Shown here: positions 42,156-50,983 of the stretch, piece after piece
Numbering within the stretch: position 1 is the first letter of the stretch
Layout: every line of letters begins with the position of its first letter
From: Mameliella sp. CS4
GTDB lineage: Bacteria; Pseudomonadota; Alphaproteobacteria; Rhodobacterales; Rhodobacteraceae
DNA: 64,000 nucleotides
Direction: 5' to 3'
Assembly: GCF_019392335.1 (NCBI RefSeq)
Contig: NZ_JAHXRQ010000006.1
Span: 62,001-126,000 of the forward strand
Notes under the pieces: generated by a model
Told to the model about the DNA's origin: nothing
The model's input: the letters and a program-made list of their open reading frames with translations, nothing else
The model's database searches: none
Translations under genes and position numbers: made by a program

Positions 42156-42626
42156 ATGGACAAGATCCTGATGACCCGCGCGGGTTACTCCGCGCTCGAA
42201 GCCGAATTGAAGCAACTCAAGTCCGTGGAGCGGCCCGCCATCATCCAGGCGATTGCCGAGGCGCGCGAGCTGGGCGACCTCAAGGAAAACGCCGAATACC
42301 ATTCGGCGCGCGAGAAACAGGGATTCATCGAGGGTCGCATCAAGGACCTCGAAGGGGCCCTGGGCCTGGCCGAGGTCATCGACCCCAAGACCCTGTCCGG
42401 CGCGATCAAGTTCGGCGCCACCGTGACCGTCGTCGACGAGGACACGGACGAGGAAAAGACCTGGCAGATCGTGGGCGAATACGAGGCCAGCGTCGAAAAG
42501 GGCCTGCTGAACATCAAGTCGCCCATCGCCCGCGCCCTGATCGGCAAGGAAGAGGGCGACAGCGTCGAGGTGCGCACCCCGGGCGGCGCCAAGTCCTATG
42601 AAATCCTGAGCATCGCCTACAAGTAA
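42156..42626 (+). CDS. greA: transcription elongation factor GreA
   Basis: Rescues stalled RNA polymerase by stimulating transcript cleavage. The 156-aa protein has an N-terminal coiled coil (about 1-75) whose tip carries the acidic pair in [18 protein letters not shown]. The C-terminal FKBP-like domain ends with [35 protein letters not shown] membrane hypothetical follows 12 bases later, so the two are likely one transcript. Confidence 0.97.
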   Translation: MDKILMTRAGYSALEAELKQLKSVERPAIIQAIAEARELGDLKENAEYHSAREKQGFIEGRIKDLEGALGLAEVIDPKTLSGAIKFGATVTVVDEDTDEEKTWQIVGEYEASVEKGLLNIKSPIARALIGKEEGDSVEVRTPGGAKSYEILSIAYK

Positions 42627-42638
42627 GGCTGACACGCC

Positions 42639-43640
42639 ATGAGCGACCCAAAGGACGCCCGCCCAACGCTGCCCGGCCTCTATGCCCGCGGCGCGGCCGA
42701 GGGCGTCACCGGAATCGAGATTGCCGCGGCGGTGATCTCGGTCGTCTGGGTCGTGATCTCGGGCTGGTATTTCCTTGGCCTGCCAGAGGACGAAGGCGGG
42801 CCTCTGCGGTTCCTGCTGGCGCTCATGGTGATCGTCATGCCGGTGGCCCTGATCTGGGTGGCGGCCCTTGCGATCCGCGCCGCGCGCATCATGCGCAGCG
42901 AAAGCGCCCGCCTGCAGGCAGCCATCGACGCGATACGGCAGGCCTATGTCGCCCAGGCTCAAAGCGGCAAGGGCCAGCCGCCGCATCCGATGCTGGTCAA
43001 GCGGCTGGACGACATCGCCAGCGCCCAGAAGAACCTGGAATCCACGCTGGCCATGCTGGGCGGCATCCGCCAGGGCGGTCAGCCCGGCGCCCTGCCCGCC
43101 CCCGACGGGGCCGAGGGCGACGATCAGCCCGCGCTGTCGCTGGGCACCCCGGCAGAGGCGCTGCAACCGCCCCTGCCCAATGCCGATTACATCCGCGCCC
43201 TGCATTTCCCAGAGACCGCCGAGGACGAGGAGGGCTTTGCCGCCCTGCGCCGCGCGCTCAAGGATCGCGGCACAGCCAAGCTGATCCAGGCCGCCCAGGA
43301 CGTGCTGACCCTGATGAGCCAGGACGGCATCTACATGGACGACCTGCGCCCCGATCTGGCCCGTCCCGAAACCTGGCGCGCCTTCGCCCAGGGCGAACGG
43401 GGCCGCCCCATTGCCTCGCTAGGGGGTGTGCGCGACCGGTCCTCGCTGGCGCTGGCGGCGGGGCGGATGAAACAGGACCCGATCTTCCGCGATGCGGCGC
43501 ATCATTTCCTGCGCCGTTTCGACACCAGCTTTGCCGGTTTCGAACCGAATGCCTCGGACGAAGAGATCTCGGCCTTCGCCATGACCCGAACCGCGCGCGC
43601 CTTCATGCTGCTGGGCCGGGTGGCAGGCACCTTCGACTGA
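42639..43640 (+). CDS. conserved membrane hypothetical protein
   Basis: A 333-aa protein with two membrane helices near residues 27-45 and 58-80 (GIEIAAAVISVVWVVISGWYFLG and FLLALMVIVMPVALIWVAALAI). A coiled-coil stretch RSESARLQAAIDAIRQAY follows, then a Pro/Ala-rich linker, and a cytoplasmic C-terminal domain of about 150 aa (RALKDRGTAKLIQAAQDVLTLMSQDGIYMDDL...RAFMLLGRVAGTFD). It is common in Rhodobacteraceae after greA in my recollection, but no function is known to me. Confidence 0.8.
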   Translation: MSDPKDARPTLPGLYARGAAEGVTGIEIAAAVISVVWVVISGWYFLGLPEDEGGPLRFLLALMVIVMPVALIWVAALAIRAARIMRSESARLQAAIDAIRQAYVAQAQSGKGQPPHPMLVKRLDDIASAQKNLESTLAMLGGIRQGGQPGALPAPDGAEGDDQPALSLGTPAEALQPPLPNADYIRALHFPETAEDEEGFAALRRALKDRGTAKLIQAAQDVLTLMSQDGIYMDDLRPDLARPETWRAFAQGERGRPIASLGGVRDRSSLALAAGRMKQDPIFRDAAHHFLRRFDTSFAGFEPNASDEEISAFAMTRTARAFMLLGRVAGTFD

Positions 43641-43684
43641 CCCCACCGGCCCGACCGATGCCGCGCCACCGCGCCTGGCACGCA

Positions 43685-43757
43685 CCCCTGTTTCTTTGGG
43701 CCAAAAAATACTCTCGGGGGAGGCGCCGCAGGCGGCGGGGGCAGAGCCCCCTCCGAG
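43685..43757. repeat. intergenic repeat, copy B
   Basis: CCCCTGTTTCTTTGGGCCAA then AAAATACTC (core 43685-43713), followed by GGGGGC-AGA-GCCCCC (43737-43751). Same layout as the element at 1981. It lies between the ends of the membrane hypothetical and moeA. Confidence 0.6.
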
Positions 43758-43758
43758 G

Positions 43759-45015
43759 TTACAACCCGAAGCTGCCGAAGGGGATGTAGCGCACCGGGTC
43801 ACCGGGTGCGATCTGCGCCGCAGCATCAGGCAGTTCCACCAGCCCCTCGGCCCAGCTCAGCCCCGAGATCCGCCCCGAACCCTCGGACTTGAACACTTCC
43901 GCGCGACCGTTGCGTAGGCGCGCGCGCAGGTATTCGCGCCGCCCCGGCTTCTTGGTCTTGGTGAAAGCGGCGGGCACGGTGTAGCCCGCAGGGTCGTCCC
44001 ACCCCGCCCCGGCCAGCAGGCGCAGCGCCGGGCGAGCAAAGACCAGCGCGCAGACAAAGGCCGCCACCGGGTTGCCCGGCAGGCCAAACACCGGCTTGCC
44101 CCGCCAAAGCCCCAGCGCCAGCGGCCGCCCGGGTTTCAGCGCGATGCGCCACGCCGTCAGCGCCCCGGTCTCACGCAGGAGCGCCGAAACATGATCCTCG
44201 TCCCCTGCCGAAGCCCCGCCCGACGTCAGGATCGCGTCCACCTCTGCCTTGTCGAGCCGCGCGCGCAGCGCGTCGCGGTCGTCCGGCACATGGCCCAGAT
44301 CGACGGGGGCGTGGCCGAAACGCGCGATCAGCGACAGCAGCATCGGCCGGTTGGCGTCATAGATCTGGCCCGGGCCAGCGACCTCACCGACGGGGACGAC
44401 CTCGTCCCCGGTCGACAGGACGCCGACGCGCAAGGGCGTGTAGACGGGCAGATCCGCCAGCCCCGTGGCCGCCGCCAGCGCAAGATCAGCCGGGGTCAAC
44501 ATCCGCCCCCGGGGCAGGATCTCGTCGCCCTCACCCACGTCCTCACCCGCGCGGCGCGTATTGGACCCGGGTTTGACCGGGGCACGAAAGGCCACCGCAG
44601 CGCCATCCGTGGCACAGTCCTCGTCCAGCACCACCGAATCCACGCCTTGGGGCAAGGCGGCGCCGGTCAGCACGCGGATGGCGTGGCCGGGCGGCACATC
44701 TCCCGCAAAAGCCAGCCCGGCCGCGGCCCGGCCCTCGACCAGCGGCAAGGTGAACTCTGCCGCGTCGCCGATGGTGGCGGCGGCAAAGCCGTAGCCGTCG
44801 ACGGCGGTGTTGGGCAGCGGCGGGTTGGCCCGTCGGGCGGTCAGCGGCGCCGCCAGCACGCGGCCCGCCGCCTGCATCACCGGCACATCCTCGCGCGCGA
44901 CAACCGGGTGCAGGCGGTCGCGCAGGGTGGCCAGCGCCTCGTCCACCGGCGTCCAGTCGACGCCGGGCGGCAGGGCAAAACAATCGTTGTTCAGGGGGGG
45001 CGGTTTCAAACTCAT
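43759..45015 (-). CDS. moeA: molybdopterin molybdenumtransferase
   Basis: Inserts molybdate into adenylated molybdopterin. The 418-aa protein has LPNTAVDGYGFAAATIG in domain 1, VLSTGDEVVPVGE in the MoCF-fold domain, then TSGGASAGDEDHV and FGLPGNPVAAFVCALVF. These are the MoeA/Glp signatures. It is the last gene of a five-gene operon, starting with a four-base overlap to the DUF429-like gene. Confidence 0.95.
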   Translation of the reverse strand: MSLKPPPLNNDCFALPPGVDWTPVDEALATLRDRLHPVVAREDVPVMQAAGRVLAAPLTARRANPPLPNTAVDGYGFAAATIGDAAEFTLPLVEGRAAAGLAFAGDVPPGHAIRVLTGAALPQGVDSVVLDEDCATDGAAVAFRAPVKPGSNTRRAGEDVGEGDEILPRGRMLTPADLALAAATGLADLPVYTPLRVGVLSTGDEVVPVGEVAGPGQIYDANRPMLLSLIARFGHAPVDLGHVPDDRDALRARLDKAEVDAILTSGGASAGDEDHVSALLRETGALTAWRIALKPGRPLALGLWRGKPVFGLPGNPVAAFVCALVFARPALRLLAGAGWDDPAGYTVPAAFTKTKKPGRREYLRARLRNGRAEVFKSEGSGRISGLSWAEGLVELPDAAAQIAPGDPVRYIPFGSFGL

Positions 45016-45866
45016 GCGGCCAGGGTCCCCATCAATTCACTTTCGGCGCCAAGCCCCAGGATCCATCCCTCTTCGGGGGCCTCGACCGACAACATGGCCC
45101 GCAGGCGCAACGGGTCCAGATCCGACAGGGCGCGGGCCATCAGGCGGACTTGAACCGCGTCGCGAATCTCGCCTGTCCCGGTTGCCGCGCGCACGGCACC
45201 GTTGATCAGGCCGGGCCATATCTCGACAAAGGCAATGGGCCGGTCCAGCGGCTCAAACGGCCAGACCGCAACCTGACCGGCAAAACGCTGTCGCAGCCGT
45301 TCCAGCACCGGCACCCCCATGATGACCTGTGACCCGACCGCCCCTGCCCCCGCCAATTGCCAACAGGTGAATGTGCCCGTGGCGGACGTCTCGCATTTGC
45401 GGCGGTCAGGAAACGGGTTGCTGTAGGTCGCCTTGGTGCGGGACAGGCCGGTGATGTCGCGCTTCAGGGCATTGCCCCAGAACGGCCCCCGTCCCCGCGC
45501 AAGACGACCGTTGATGTCACCGGCCAGATCAAAACGGTTGTTCTGCGTCGGCGCATCCTCGACCCGCTCTGCCAGCCAGCGCCAGACGGAAAAGGCATCG
45601 CGTTCCCCGGTCAAGGCCTCGGCGAACCCCGCCGGATATCCGAATGGAAAGTCGACGCCGACGATAAGGCGCTCCCCCGCCACCAGCGCGGCCTCGATCT
45701 TGTTTGCCAAGGTCTCTTCGGCCACCTGTCGGTTGCGCTGATACAGCGGCCCCTCCTCGCCCTCCGGGCCAGTCTCACCAATCCAGATGGCATCCTTTCT
45801 AGGCGTCGGGCCGGCATCGTTGCCGCCCGACCAGTCGACCATCAGGAAACGGTCAAACCCGGTCAT
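45012..45866 (-). CDS. DUF429-like protein inside the molybdenum-cofactor operon
   Basis: A 284-aa protein of uncertain family. The start FLMVDWSGGNDAGPTPRKDAIW and the later LIVGVDFPFGYPAGFAEAL place acidic residues as in RNase H-like folds of the DUF429 type. The middle has WGNALKRDITGLSRTKATYSNPFPDRRKCE, and later QVIMGVPVLERLRQRF and VEIWPGLI. It overlaps mobB upstream and moeA downstream by four bases each (ATGA). It must therefore be made with the molybdenum-cofactor genes. Whether it acts on the cofactor, on nucleotides or on RNA cannot be told. Confidence 0.75.
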   Translation of the reverse strand: MTGFDRFLMVDWSGGNDAGPTPRKDAIWIGETGPEGEEGPLYQRNRQVAEETLANKIEAALVAGERLIVGVDFPFGYPAGFAEALTGERDAFSVWRWLAERVEDAPTQNNRFDLAGDINGRLARGRGPFWGNALKRDITGLSRTKATYSNPFPDRRKCETSATGTFTCWQLAGAGAVGSQVIMGVPVLERLRQRFAGQVAVWPFEPLDRPIAFVEIWPGLINGAVRAATGTGEIRDAVQVRLMARALSDLDPLRLRAMLSVEAPEEGWILGLGAESELMGTLAA

Positions 45867-46369
45867 TCCGCCGCCCTTGCCAGGCCGACCTCCGCCAGGA
45901 TGAAATCGGCCACACCCACGGTATCGTTGAGGTCAAAGATCGGCCGGTCCAGCGTCAGCGCCGTGTCCGAGGCGACGGCGCGCACCGTCGGGTCCTCATG
46001 GGCGATCAGCGGGTTGCCCGTCTCGGCGCGGTAGGCCTCGATCTTGGGATGGCGGTCGCGCTTGTAGCCCTCGACCAGCACCAGGTCCACGGGCGCCAGC
46101 CGCGCCAGCAACTCGTCCAAAGTGGGTTCCCCGGACCCGCGCAGCTCGATCATATGCGCAACCCGATTGCGCGAGGCCAGGATCACCTCGGAGGCGCCGG
46201 CGTGGCGGTGGCGATAGCTGTCCTTGCCCGGGTGATCGACGTCAAACGTATGATGCGCGTGCTTGACCGTGCTGACGGTCAGCCCGCGCCCGGTGATTTC
46301 CGTCACCAGCCGTTCCATCAACCCGGTTTTTCCCGCGTTTTTCCAGCCTGTCACCCCGTAGAGCCTCAT
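45863..46369 (-). CDS. mobB: molybdopterin-guanine dinucleotide biosynthesis protein MobB
   Basis: GTP-binding partner of MobA. The 168-aa protein begins MRLYGVTGWKNAGKTGLMERL, with a P-loop at about 8-15, then VSTVKHAHHTFDVDHPGKDSYRHRHAGASEV, which is typical of MobB. It overlaps mobA and the DUF429-like gene by four bases on either side. Confidence 0.95.
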   Translation of the reverse strand: MRLYGVTGWKNAGKTGLMERLVTEITGRGLTVSTVKHAHHTFDVDHPGKDSYRHRHAGASEVILASRNRVAHMIELRGSGEPTLDELLARLAPVDLVLVEGYKRDRHPKIEAYRAETGNPLIAHEDPTVRAVASDTALTLDRPIFDLNDTVGVADFILAEVGLARAAE

Positions 46370-46995
46370 AGCAGCGCCTCCGCCTGTGCCAGATCCTCCG
46401 GCGTGTTCACGTTGAAGAATGGATCGAAGGGCGTCGAGGGAAAGAGCGCCTCGCGCCCGCCGTGTTTCTCGGTCCAGAGCACGACCTTTTTCAACCCGCC
46501 GGCCAGCGCCGCGCGCAGATCGTCGCGCAGCGCCACGGGCCAGAGGCCGAAGGTCGGGTGCCGGATCAGGCCAGAGCGCGACTTGCTGCGGGTCTGGGCA
46601 TCGCCCTTGGTCGCGGCCAGCACCAGCGGGTGATCCTGTCCTTCGCTGGCCAGCAATAGGCGCGGGACCAGATCACAGGGAAAGAAGGGCGTGTCGGCAG
46701 CAACGCTGACCAGCGTGTCGGCGCCCTGTTCCGCGGCCCAGTCGAGACCGGCGAGAACCCCGGCCAGCGGGCCCGGAAAACCGTCGATGGAATCCGCAAC
46801 CACCGGCAGGCCAGTCTCGGCAAAGCGCGCCGGATCGCCATTGGCATTCAGCGCCAGCACCGCCACCTGTGGCGCAAGCCGGTCGATCACGCGGGACAAC
46901 AGCGTCTGTCCACCGAGCGACAGCAGGGCCTTGTCCCCGCCCCCCATGCGCGAGGCCAGCCCACCCGCGAGGATCACGCCAACAGGCTGTTTCAT
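46366..46995 (-). CDS. mobA: molybdenum cofactor guanylyltransferase
   Basis: Attaches GMP to molybdopterin to make the bis-MGD cofactor of formate dehydrogenases and DMSO-reductase-type enzymes. The 209-aa protein has the nucleotide-binding start VILAGGLASRMGGGDKALL, then VVADSIDGFPGPLAGVLAGLDWA and VSVAADTPFFPCDLVPRLL. It overlaps fdhD by four bases. The presence of fdhD beside it points to formate dehydrogenase as the main client. Confidence 0.95.
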   Translation of the reverse strand: MKQPVGVILAGGLASRMGGGDKALLSLGGQTLLSRVIDRLAPQVAVLALNANGDPARFAETGLPVVADSIDGFPGPLAGVLAGLDWAAEQGADTLVSVAADTPFFPCDLVPRLLLASEGQDHPLVLAATKGDAQTRSKSRSGLIRHPTFGLWPVALRDDLRAALAGGLKKVVLWTEKHGGREALFPSTPFDPFFNVNTPEDLAQAEALL

Positions 46996-47897
46996 GCCTG
47001 CCCCGCGCTCTTGCGGCGGTGCTTTCGGTCTTCCTCGGGCACCCCGTCCGGGTCCATGTCACGGACCAACCTCTCGGCGCCGGACAGGCAGGTGAACCGC
47101 TTGCCGCGCATCCGCCCGATACAGGTCAGCCCCACCTGCCGCGCGATCTCGACGCCCCAGGCGGTAAAGCCGGACCGCGAGGCAAGGACCGGGATGCCCA
47201 TCAGGGCCGTCTTGATCACCATCTCCGAGGTCAGCCGCCCGGTGGTGTACAGGATCTTGTCCTCCGCGCTGACACCCTCGCGGAAGATCCATCCGGCGAT
47301 CTTGTCCACCGCGTTGTGGCGCCCCACGTCCTCCATGTAGACCAGCGGGCGGTCGCCCTGGCACAGGACGGTTCCGTGGATCGCCCCGGCCTCCAGGTAC
47401 AACGAGGGCGTCGTGTTGATCTTGTGCGCCAGCGCATAGAGCCAAGAGGTCCGCACCTCTGTCGCGGGCAGTCGGACCTGTTCCAGCCCCTCCATCATGT
47501 CGCCAAAGACGGTCCCCACGGCACAGCCCGAGGTGCGCGTCTTTTTCTGCATCTTTTCTTCGTAAGTGGTCTGCGAGACGGTGCGCACGACGACAGTTTC
47601 CAGCTCTTCATCGTAGTCGATACCGGTGATCTCTTCACCGTCCGCCAGCATCCCCTGATTGCGCAGGAACCCGATGGCCAGGTACTCGGGGTAATCCCCG
47701 ATGGTCATGGCAGTGACGATTTCCTGCCGGTTGAGAAAGATCGTCAACGGGCGTTCCTCGACCACGGACACCTCGACCTCGGCGCCGGTGTGATCCGTGC
47801 CGGTCACGGCGCGGGTCAGGCGCGGTGCACGCGGGTCGGGCGCGATCAGGTAGTCCGACGCGAGGTCATTATCCGGGTGGTCAGCAGGTGATTGCAT
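46992..47897 (-). CDS. fdhD: formate dehydrogenase accessory sulfurtransferase
   Basis: Moves sulfur from a cysteine desulfurase to the molybdenum cofactor of formate dehydrogenase. The 301-aa protein has LNRQEIVTAMTIGDYPEYLAIGFLRNQGML, EDVGRHNAVDKIAGWIF, ILYTTGRLTSEMVIKTALMGIPVLASRSGFT and GLTCIGRMRGKRFTCLSGAERL. In the loop that normally has two cysteines (CxxC) it reads TSGCAVGTVFGD, so only the first is present. I start at ATG 47897, after GGGAGAGG. First gene of the five-gene operon; azlC diverges from it. Confidence 0.95.
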   Translation of the reverse strand: MQSPADHPDNDLASDYLIAPDPRAPRLTRAVTGTDHTGAEVEVSVVEERPLTIFLNRQEIVTAMTIGDYPEYLAIGFLRNQGMLADGEEITGIDYDEELETVVVRTVSQTTYEEKMQKKTRTSGCAVGTVFGDMMEGLEQVRLPATEVRTSWLYALAHKINTTPSLYLEAGAIHGTVLCQGDRPLVYMEDVGRHNAVDKIAGWIFREGVSAEDKILYTTGRLTSEMVIKTALMGIPVLASRSGFTAWGVEIARQVGLTCIGRMRGKRFTCLSGAERLVRDMDPDGVPEEDRKHRRKSAGQA

Positions 47898-47946
47898 CTG
47901 GCCTCTCCCCTGGGCTAGGGCGAAGTGCGTTGGTGAGGGTGTAGTC

Positions 47947-48672
47947 ATGGACGGCACAGATGTGATGTCAAGCTATTGGCGCGGGGTGCGAAATGCCCTG
48001 CCCTTCCTGTTCGTGGTCGGCCCCTTCGGAATGCTGTTCGGCGTCGTGGCCACGGATGCGGGGCTGAACATCTTTGAAACACTGATGTTTTCCATCGTCG
48101 TCATCGCGGGCGCGGCGCAGTTCACCGCCGTCCAGCTGATGCAGGACAACGCGCCGACCATCGTCGTGCTGGTTTCGGCGATGGCGGTCAACCTGCGGAT
48201 GGCCATGTATTCCGCCTCGATCACGCCGCATCTGGGGCCTTTGCCCCTATGGAAACGGATGTTCGTCGCCTATTTCCTGGTGGATCAGGTCTACGCGGCC
48301 TCGATCATCGACTACGAGGAACGGCCCCAGCAGTCGCTGACAGAGAAATTTGCCTTTTTCATGGGGGTGGCGACGCCGATCTGCCCGCCCTGGTACCTGT
48401 TCACCCTGGTGGGCGCCTGGGCCGGAGAGGCGGTGCCGCCGGAACTTGGTCTCGATTTTGTGCTGCCCATCGCCTTTATCGCGCTGTTCGCGCCCGCGCT
48501 GCGCACCGGCGCCCATCGCGCGGCGGCCCTGGTGGCGGCACTCATGGCGCTGGCCTTCGCGTTTCTGCCCTACAACCTTGGCCTGATCGTCGGTGCGGTG
48601 GCAGGGATGATGGCCGGCGCCGAAATCGAGCGCCGCGCCGGGATGCAGGCTGACCGGAGGCCGGGCGCATGA
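47947..48672 (+). CDS. azlC: AzlC-family permease subunit
   Basis: Larger part of a branched-chain amino-acid exporter of the AzlCD/LIV-E type. The 241-aa protein has about seven helices; PFLFVVGPFGMLFGVVATDAGLNIFETLMFS, AGAAQFTAVQLM and AVNLRMAMYSASITPHLG are typical. It begins at 47947 or at an internal ATG a few codons later. It overlaps azlD by four bases, and it is divergent from fdhD. Confidence 0.92.
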   Translation: MDGTDVMSSYWRGVRNALPFLFVVGPFGMLFGVVATDAGLNIFETLMFSIVVIAGAAQFTAVQLMQDNAPTIVVLVSAMAVNLRMAMYSASITPHLGPLPLWKRMFVAYFLVDQVYAASIIDYEERPQQSLTEKFAFFMGVATPICPPWYLFTLVGAWAGEAVPPELGLDFVLPIAFIALFAPALRTGAHRAAALVAALMALAFAFLPYNLGLIVGAVAGMMAGAEIERRAGMQADRRPGA

Positions 48673-48986
48673 AGGACCTCTGGATCGTCATCATCGGGAT
48701 GGGGCTGGGCTCTTTTGCCCTGCGCTTTGTGTTTCTGGGGCTGGTCGGTGACAGGGCCATGCCGGATTGGCTCTTGCGGCACCTGCGCTATACCGCCGTG
48801 GCGGTCATGCCCGCGCTGGTGGCACCGCTGGTCATCTGGCCCAGCGCCACGGGGGGCGAAACAGACCCGCTGCGGCTGGCCGCTGCCGCCGCTGCGCTGA
48901 TCGTGGGCTATTTCTCGAAAAGCCTTTACGGCGCTGTCGGCGCAGGCGCCGCGGTCATGATCGCGGGCGCCTGGCTGCCGATCTAA
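48669..48986 (+). CDS. azlD: AzlD-family small permease subunit
   Basis: A 105-aa membrane protein with about three to four helices, beginning MKDLWIVIIGMGLGSFALRFVFL. It contains LRHLRYTAVAVMPALVAPLVIWPSATGGE and a final YGAVGAGAAVMIAGAWL. Proteins of this kind form the exporter with AzlC. The gene starts inside the end of azlC (ATGA overlap), which supports a two-gene operon. Confidence 0.92.
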   Translation: MKDLWIVIIGMGLGSFALRFVFLGLVGDRAMPDWLLRHLRYTAVAVMPALVAPLVIWPSATGGETDPLRLAAAAAALIVGYFSKSLYGAVGAGAAVMIAGAWLPI

Positions 48987-48993
48987 GTCTTGC

Positions 48994-49635
48994 TCAGGGC
49001 CGAGCGGCCTGCGTCTTCTTGCCGGCCTCGAGCGCGGCGATTGCCGCATCCTTGTCGTCCGAATCGTTTTCGCGCAGCTCACGGCTGGTCACGTTCGACA
49101 GCTTGGCAAAGCGGTTGGCCAGCTTCATCGGCGTCCAGATGCCGCCCAGCGACTCGAACCCCGGCAGCTGACCCAGTGCGTCGGACACCGCGTTGGAGCA
49201 CAGAGCGGGCGCCGCCGCCCCCTTGGACTGGACCAGCTTAAGCGCGCGTTCCGCCACCGCGCCGTCCACCGGACGGCTCAGCGCCAGCATCCGGTAGGTG
49301 CTGCGGGCATGCGCGCTTTCATAGAACTGCTTGGCCTGCGGGGTGATCCCGTAAAGGACGTCGCCGATCTCGGGCACGTTCTGGAACCGGACAGATCCGG
49401 CAGGGTCGTAGATCACCCGCTGCGAGGGCGCATTGATGAGCATCGAGGAATGGGCCCCGGCCCCGGTCCGGTTGTTGATCATCGTATAAAGGATGATCTC
49501 GGGCTCACCCGGATGGCGGTAGGCGGCGGCCGCCGCCTGTTCCGGTGTCGCGTCGGGACCGGAAACGCTGCCTGCGCAACCGGCCACGAAGAGCGAGGCG
49601 CCAAGCCCCGTCATCGCCGCACGTCTGTTCATCAT
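48994..49635 (-). CDS. putative lipoprotein, conserved hypothetical
   Basis: A 213-aa protein with an N-terminal RRAAMTGLGASLFVAGC, a lipobox-like end (FVAGC), so the mature protein is probably lipid-anchored. The body includes YTMINNRTGAGAHSSMLINAPSQRVIYDPAGS and ALCSNAVSDALGQLPGF. The AHSSxLI...YDPAG stretch, with later Cys and His residues, resembles papain-like NlpC-type folds, but I cannot place it firmly. It converges on azlD and lies downstream of the oxidase subunit. Confidence 0.75.
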   Translation of the reverse strand: MMNRRAAMTGLGASLFVAGCAGSVSGPDATPEQAAAAAYRHPGEPEIILYTMINNRTGAGAHSSMLINAPSQRVIYDPAGSVRFQNVPEIGDVLYGITPQAKQFYESAHARSTYRMLALSRPVDGAVAERALKLVQSKGAAAPALCSNAVSDALGQLPGFESLGGIWTPMKLANRFAKLSNVTSRELRENDSDDKDAAIAALEAGKKTQAARP

Positions 49636-49671
49636 GTTACCCCACCCCGCCCCGTGGGGCGGTTCACCCGA

Positions 49672-49806
49672 TCAGGAATTGAAGATCGCCATGAAGATGA
49701 CGATGCACAGGATCACGATGACCGTGCGGATCGTGAAATTGACGAACCCCTCAAAGGTTTTTTCCTGAACTGTGATGTCCATGCTTCCGTGCTTGTGCTC
49801 AGCCAT
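49672..49806 (-). CDS. aa3-type cytochrome c oxidase subunit IV
   Basis: A 44-aa protein beginning MAEHKHGSMDITVQEKTFEG. One membrane helix occupies the C-terminal half (VILCIVIFMAIFNS). This is the small fourth subunit found on the aa3 oxidase of Paracoccus and Rhodobacter. AGGAA lies before the ATG. It is not beside ctaC, D or E in this window. It follows the MBL-hydrolase gene on the same strand and precedes the lipoprotein gene. Confidence 0.9.
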   Translation of the reverse strand: MAEHKHGSMDITVQEKTFEGFVNFTIRTVIVILCIVIFMAIFNS

Positions 49807-49942
49807 GTCGATTTTCCTGCGACTTGTCCCGTGTTTGCGTTCCGTGATAGGTTAGCGCAAATCCGCGCGCCTGTCACGCGCCCCCGGGGGCCAGGATGTC
49901 GCGCCCGTCCCCGACGCACGGGAATGTGAGCCGTTTGCCCGT

Positions 49943-50983
49943 TCAGACGGCTTGAAACAGCCAGGCGCCATCGTCGCGGCGGGTCCGCTCTGCGCGCCCC
50001 TCGTGCCAGAGGTGTTGGCAATGGGCCACAGCCTCGACCAGGGCCAGCCCGTATTCGGCGTCCCCGATCCGGCGCTTGAACAGCGGCTGGAAACACTCAC
50101 CCGCTGTCTGCGGCTTGGCCAGGTGCGCATGCAACCGCTTCAGCGCGCCGTGATGATTCTCGATCAGTTGCGCCATCCGCAGTTCCAGCCCGGTAAAGGG
50201 CAGCTTGTGCCCGCCCATGACCAGGTGATCCGGCCGCGCCAGCGTCGACAGCCGCTCGCAGGATTCCAGCCAGTCGGCAACCGGGTCGGCCTCGGGTTCG
50301 GTCGCGTAGACGCCCAGGTTGGAACTGATCGAAGGCAGGATCTGGTCCCCGGCCAGCACCAGGTCATCGTCCCGCGACCAGAGCGTCGCATGCTCCGGCG
50401 CGTGGCCGTTGCCCATGTGCACGTCCCAGTCCCGTCCACCCGCGTGCAGGACATCCCCCTGCTTGATCCGCTTGAACCCAAGCGGCATCGGCGCCACCAC
50501 ATCGGCAAAGTTGAAAGGCCGTTCCGCCATGCGCTGTTCCAGGACGCGCGGCTCCATCCCGGCGCTGCGCCAATAGTCCAACGTCTCCTGCGTGGGACGG
50601 TCCTGCGCGTCCAGTTGCAGCATCCGGGCAAAAAGCCAGGCGGTCCGCGTCGTGACCAGCTCGGCGCCATGCGCCGTCTGGAACCAGCCCGCCAGCCCGA
50701 TATGATCGGGATGGTGATGGGTCACCACGACCCGCCGCACCGGCTTGCCGCCCAGCGGCCCCGCCATCAAGTCCTCCCAGATACCGCGCGACGTCTTCGA
50801 GGCAAAGCCGGTGTCCACGACCGTCCAGCCATCGCCATCATCCAGCGCGTAGACGTTGACATGGTCCAGTTTCATCGGCAGCGGCAGGCGCATCCACAGC
50901 ACCCCCTCGGCCAGCTCGATGGCCTCGCCCAGGGCGGGCGGCGTTTCCCAGGGATAGCGGATTGCGCGCACCGTTCCGTCCAT
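49943..50983 (-). CDS. MBL-fold metallo-hydrolase
   Basis: A 346-aa beta-lactamase-fold hydrolase. The metal-binding motif HHHPDH is in VRRVVVTHHHPDHIGLAGWF near residue 90. Later metal ligands fit HMGNGHAPEH, LVLAGDQILPS and LVMGGHKLPF. A C-terminal helical extension (HHGALKRLHAHLAKPQTAGECFQPLFKRRI) is like those of hydroxyacyl-thioester hydrolases. It starts at ATG 50983, overlapping the acyl-CoA dehydrogenase stop (TGATG), so it probably acts with that enzyme. Confidence 0.9.
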   Translation of the reverse strand: MDGTVRAIRYPWETPPALGEAIELAEGVLWMRLPLPMKLDHVNVYALDDGDGWTVVDTGFASKTSRGIWEDLMAGPLGGKPVRRVVVTHHHPDHIGLAGWFQTAHGAELVTTRTAWLFARMLQLDAQDRPTQETLDYWRSAGMEPRVLEQRMAERPFNFADVVAPMPLGFKRIKQGDVLHAGGRDWDVHMGNGHAPEHATLWSRDDDLVLAGDQILPSISSNLGVYATEPEADPVADWLESCERLSTLARPDHLVMGGHKLPFTGLELRMAQLIENHHGALKRLHAHLAKPQTAGECFQPLFKRRIGDAEYGLALVEAVAHCQHLWHEGRAERTRRDDGAWLFQAV

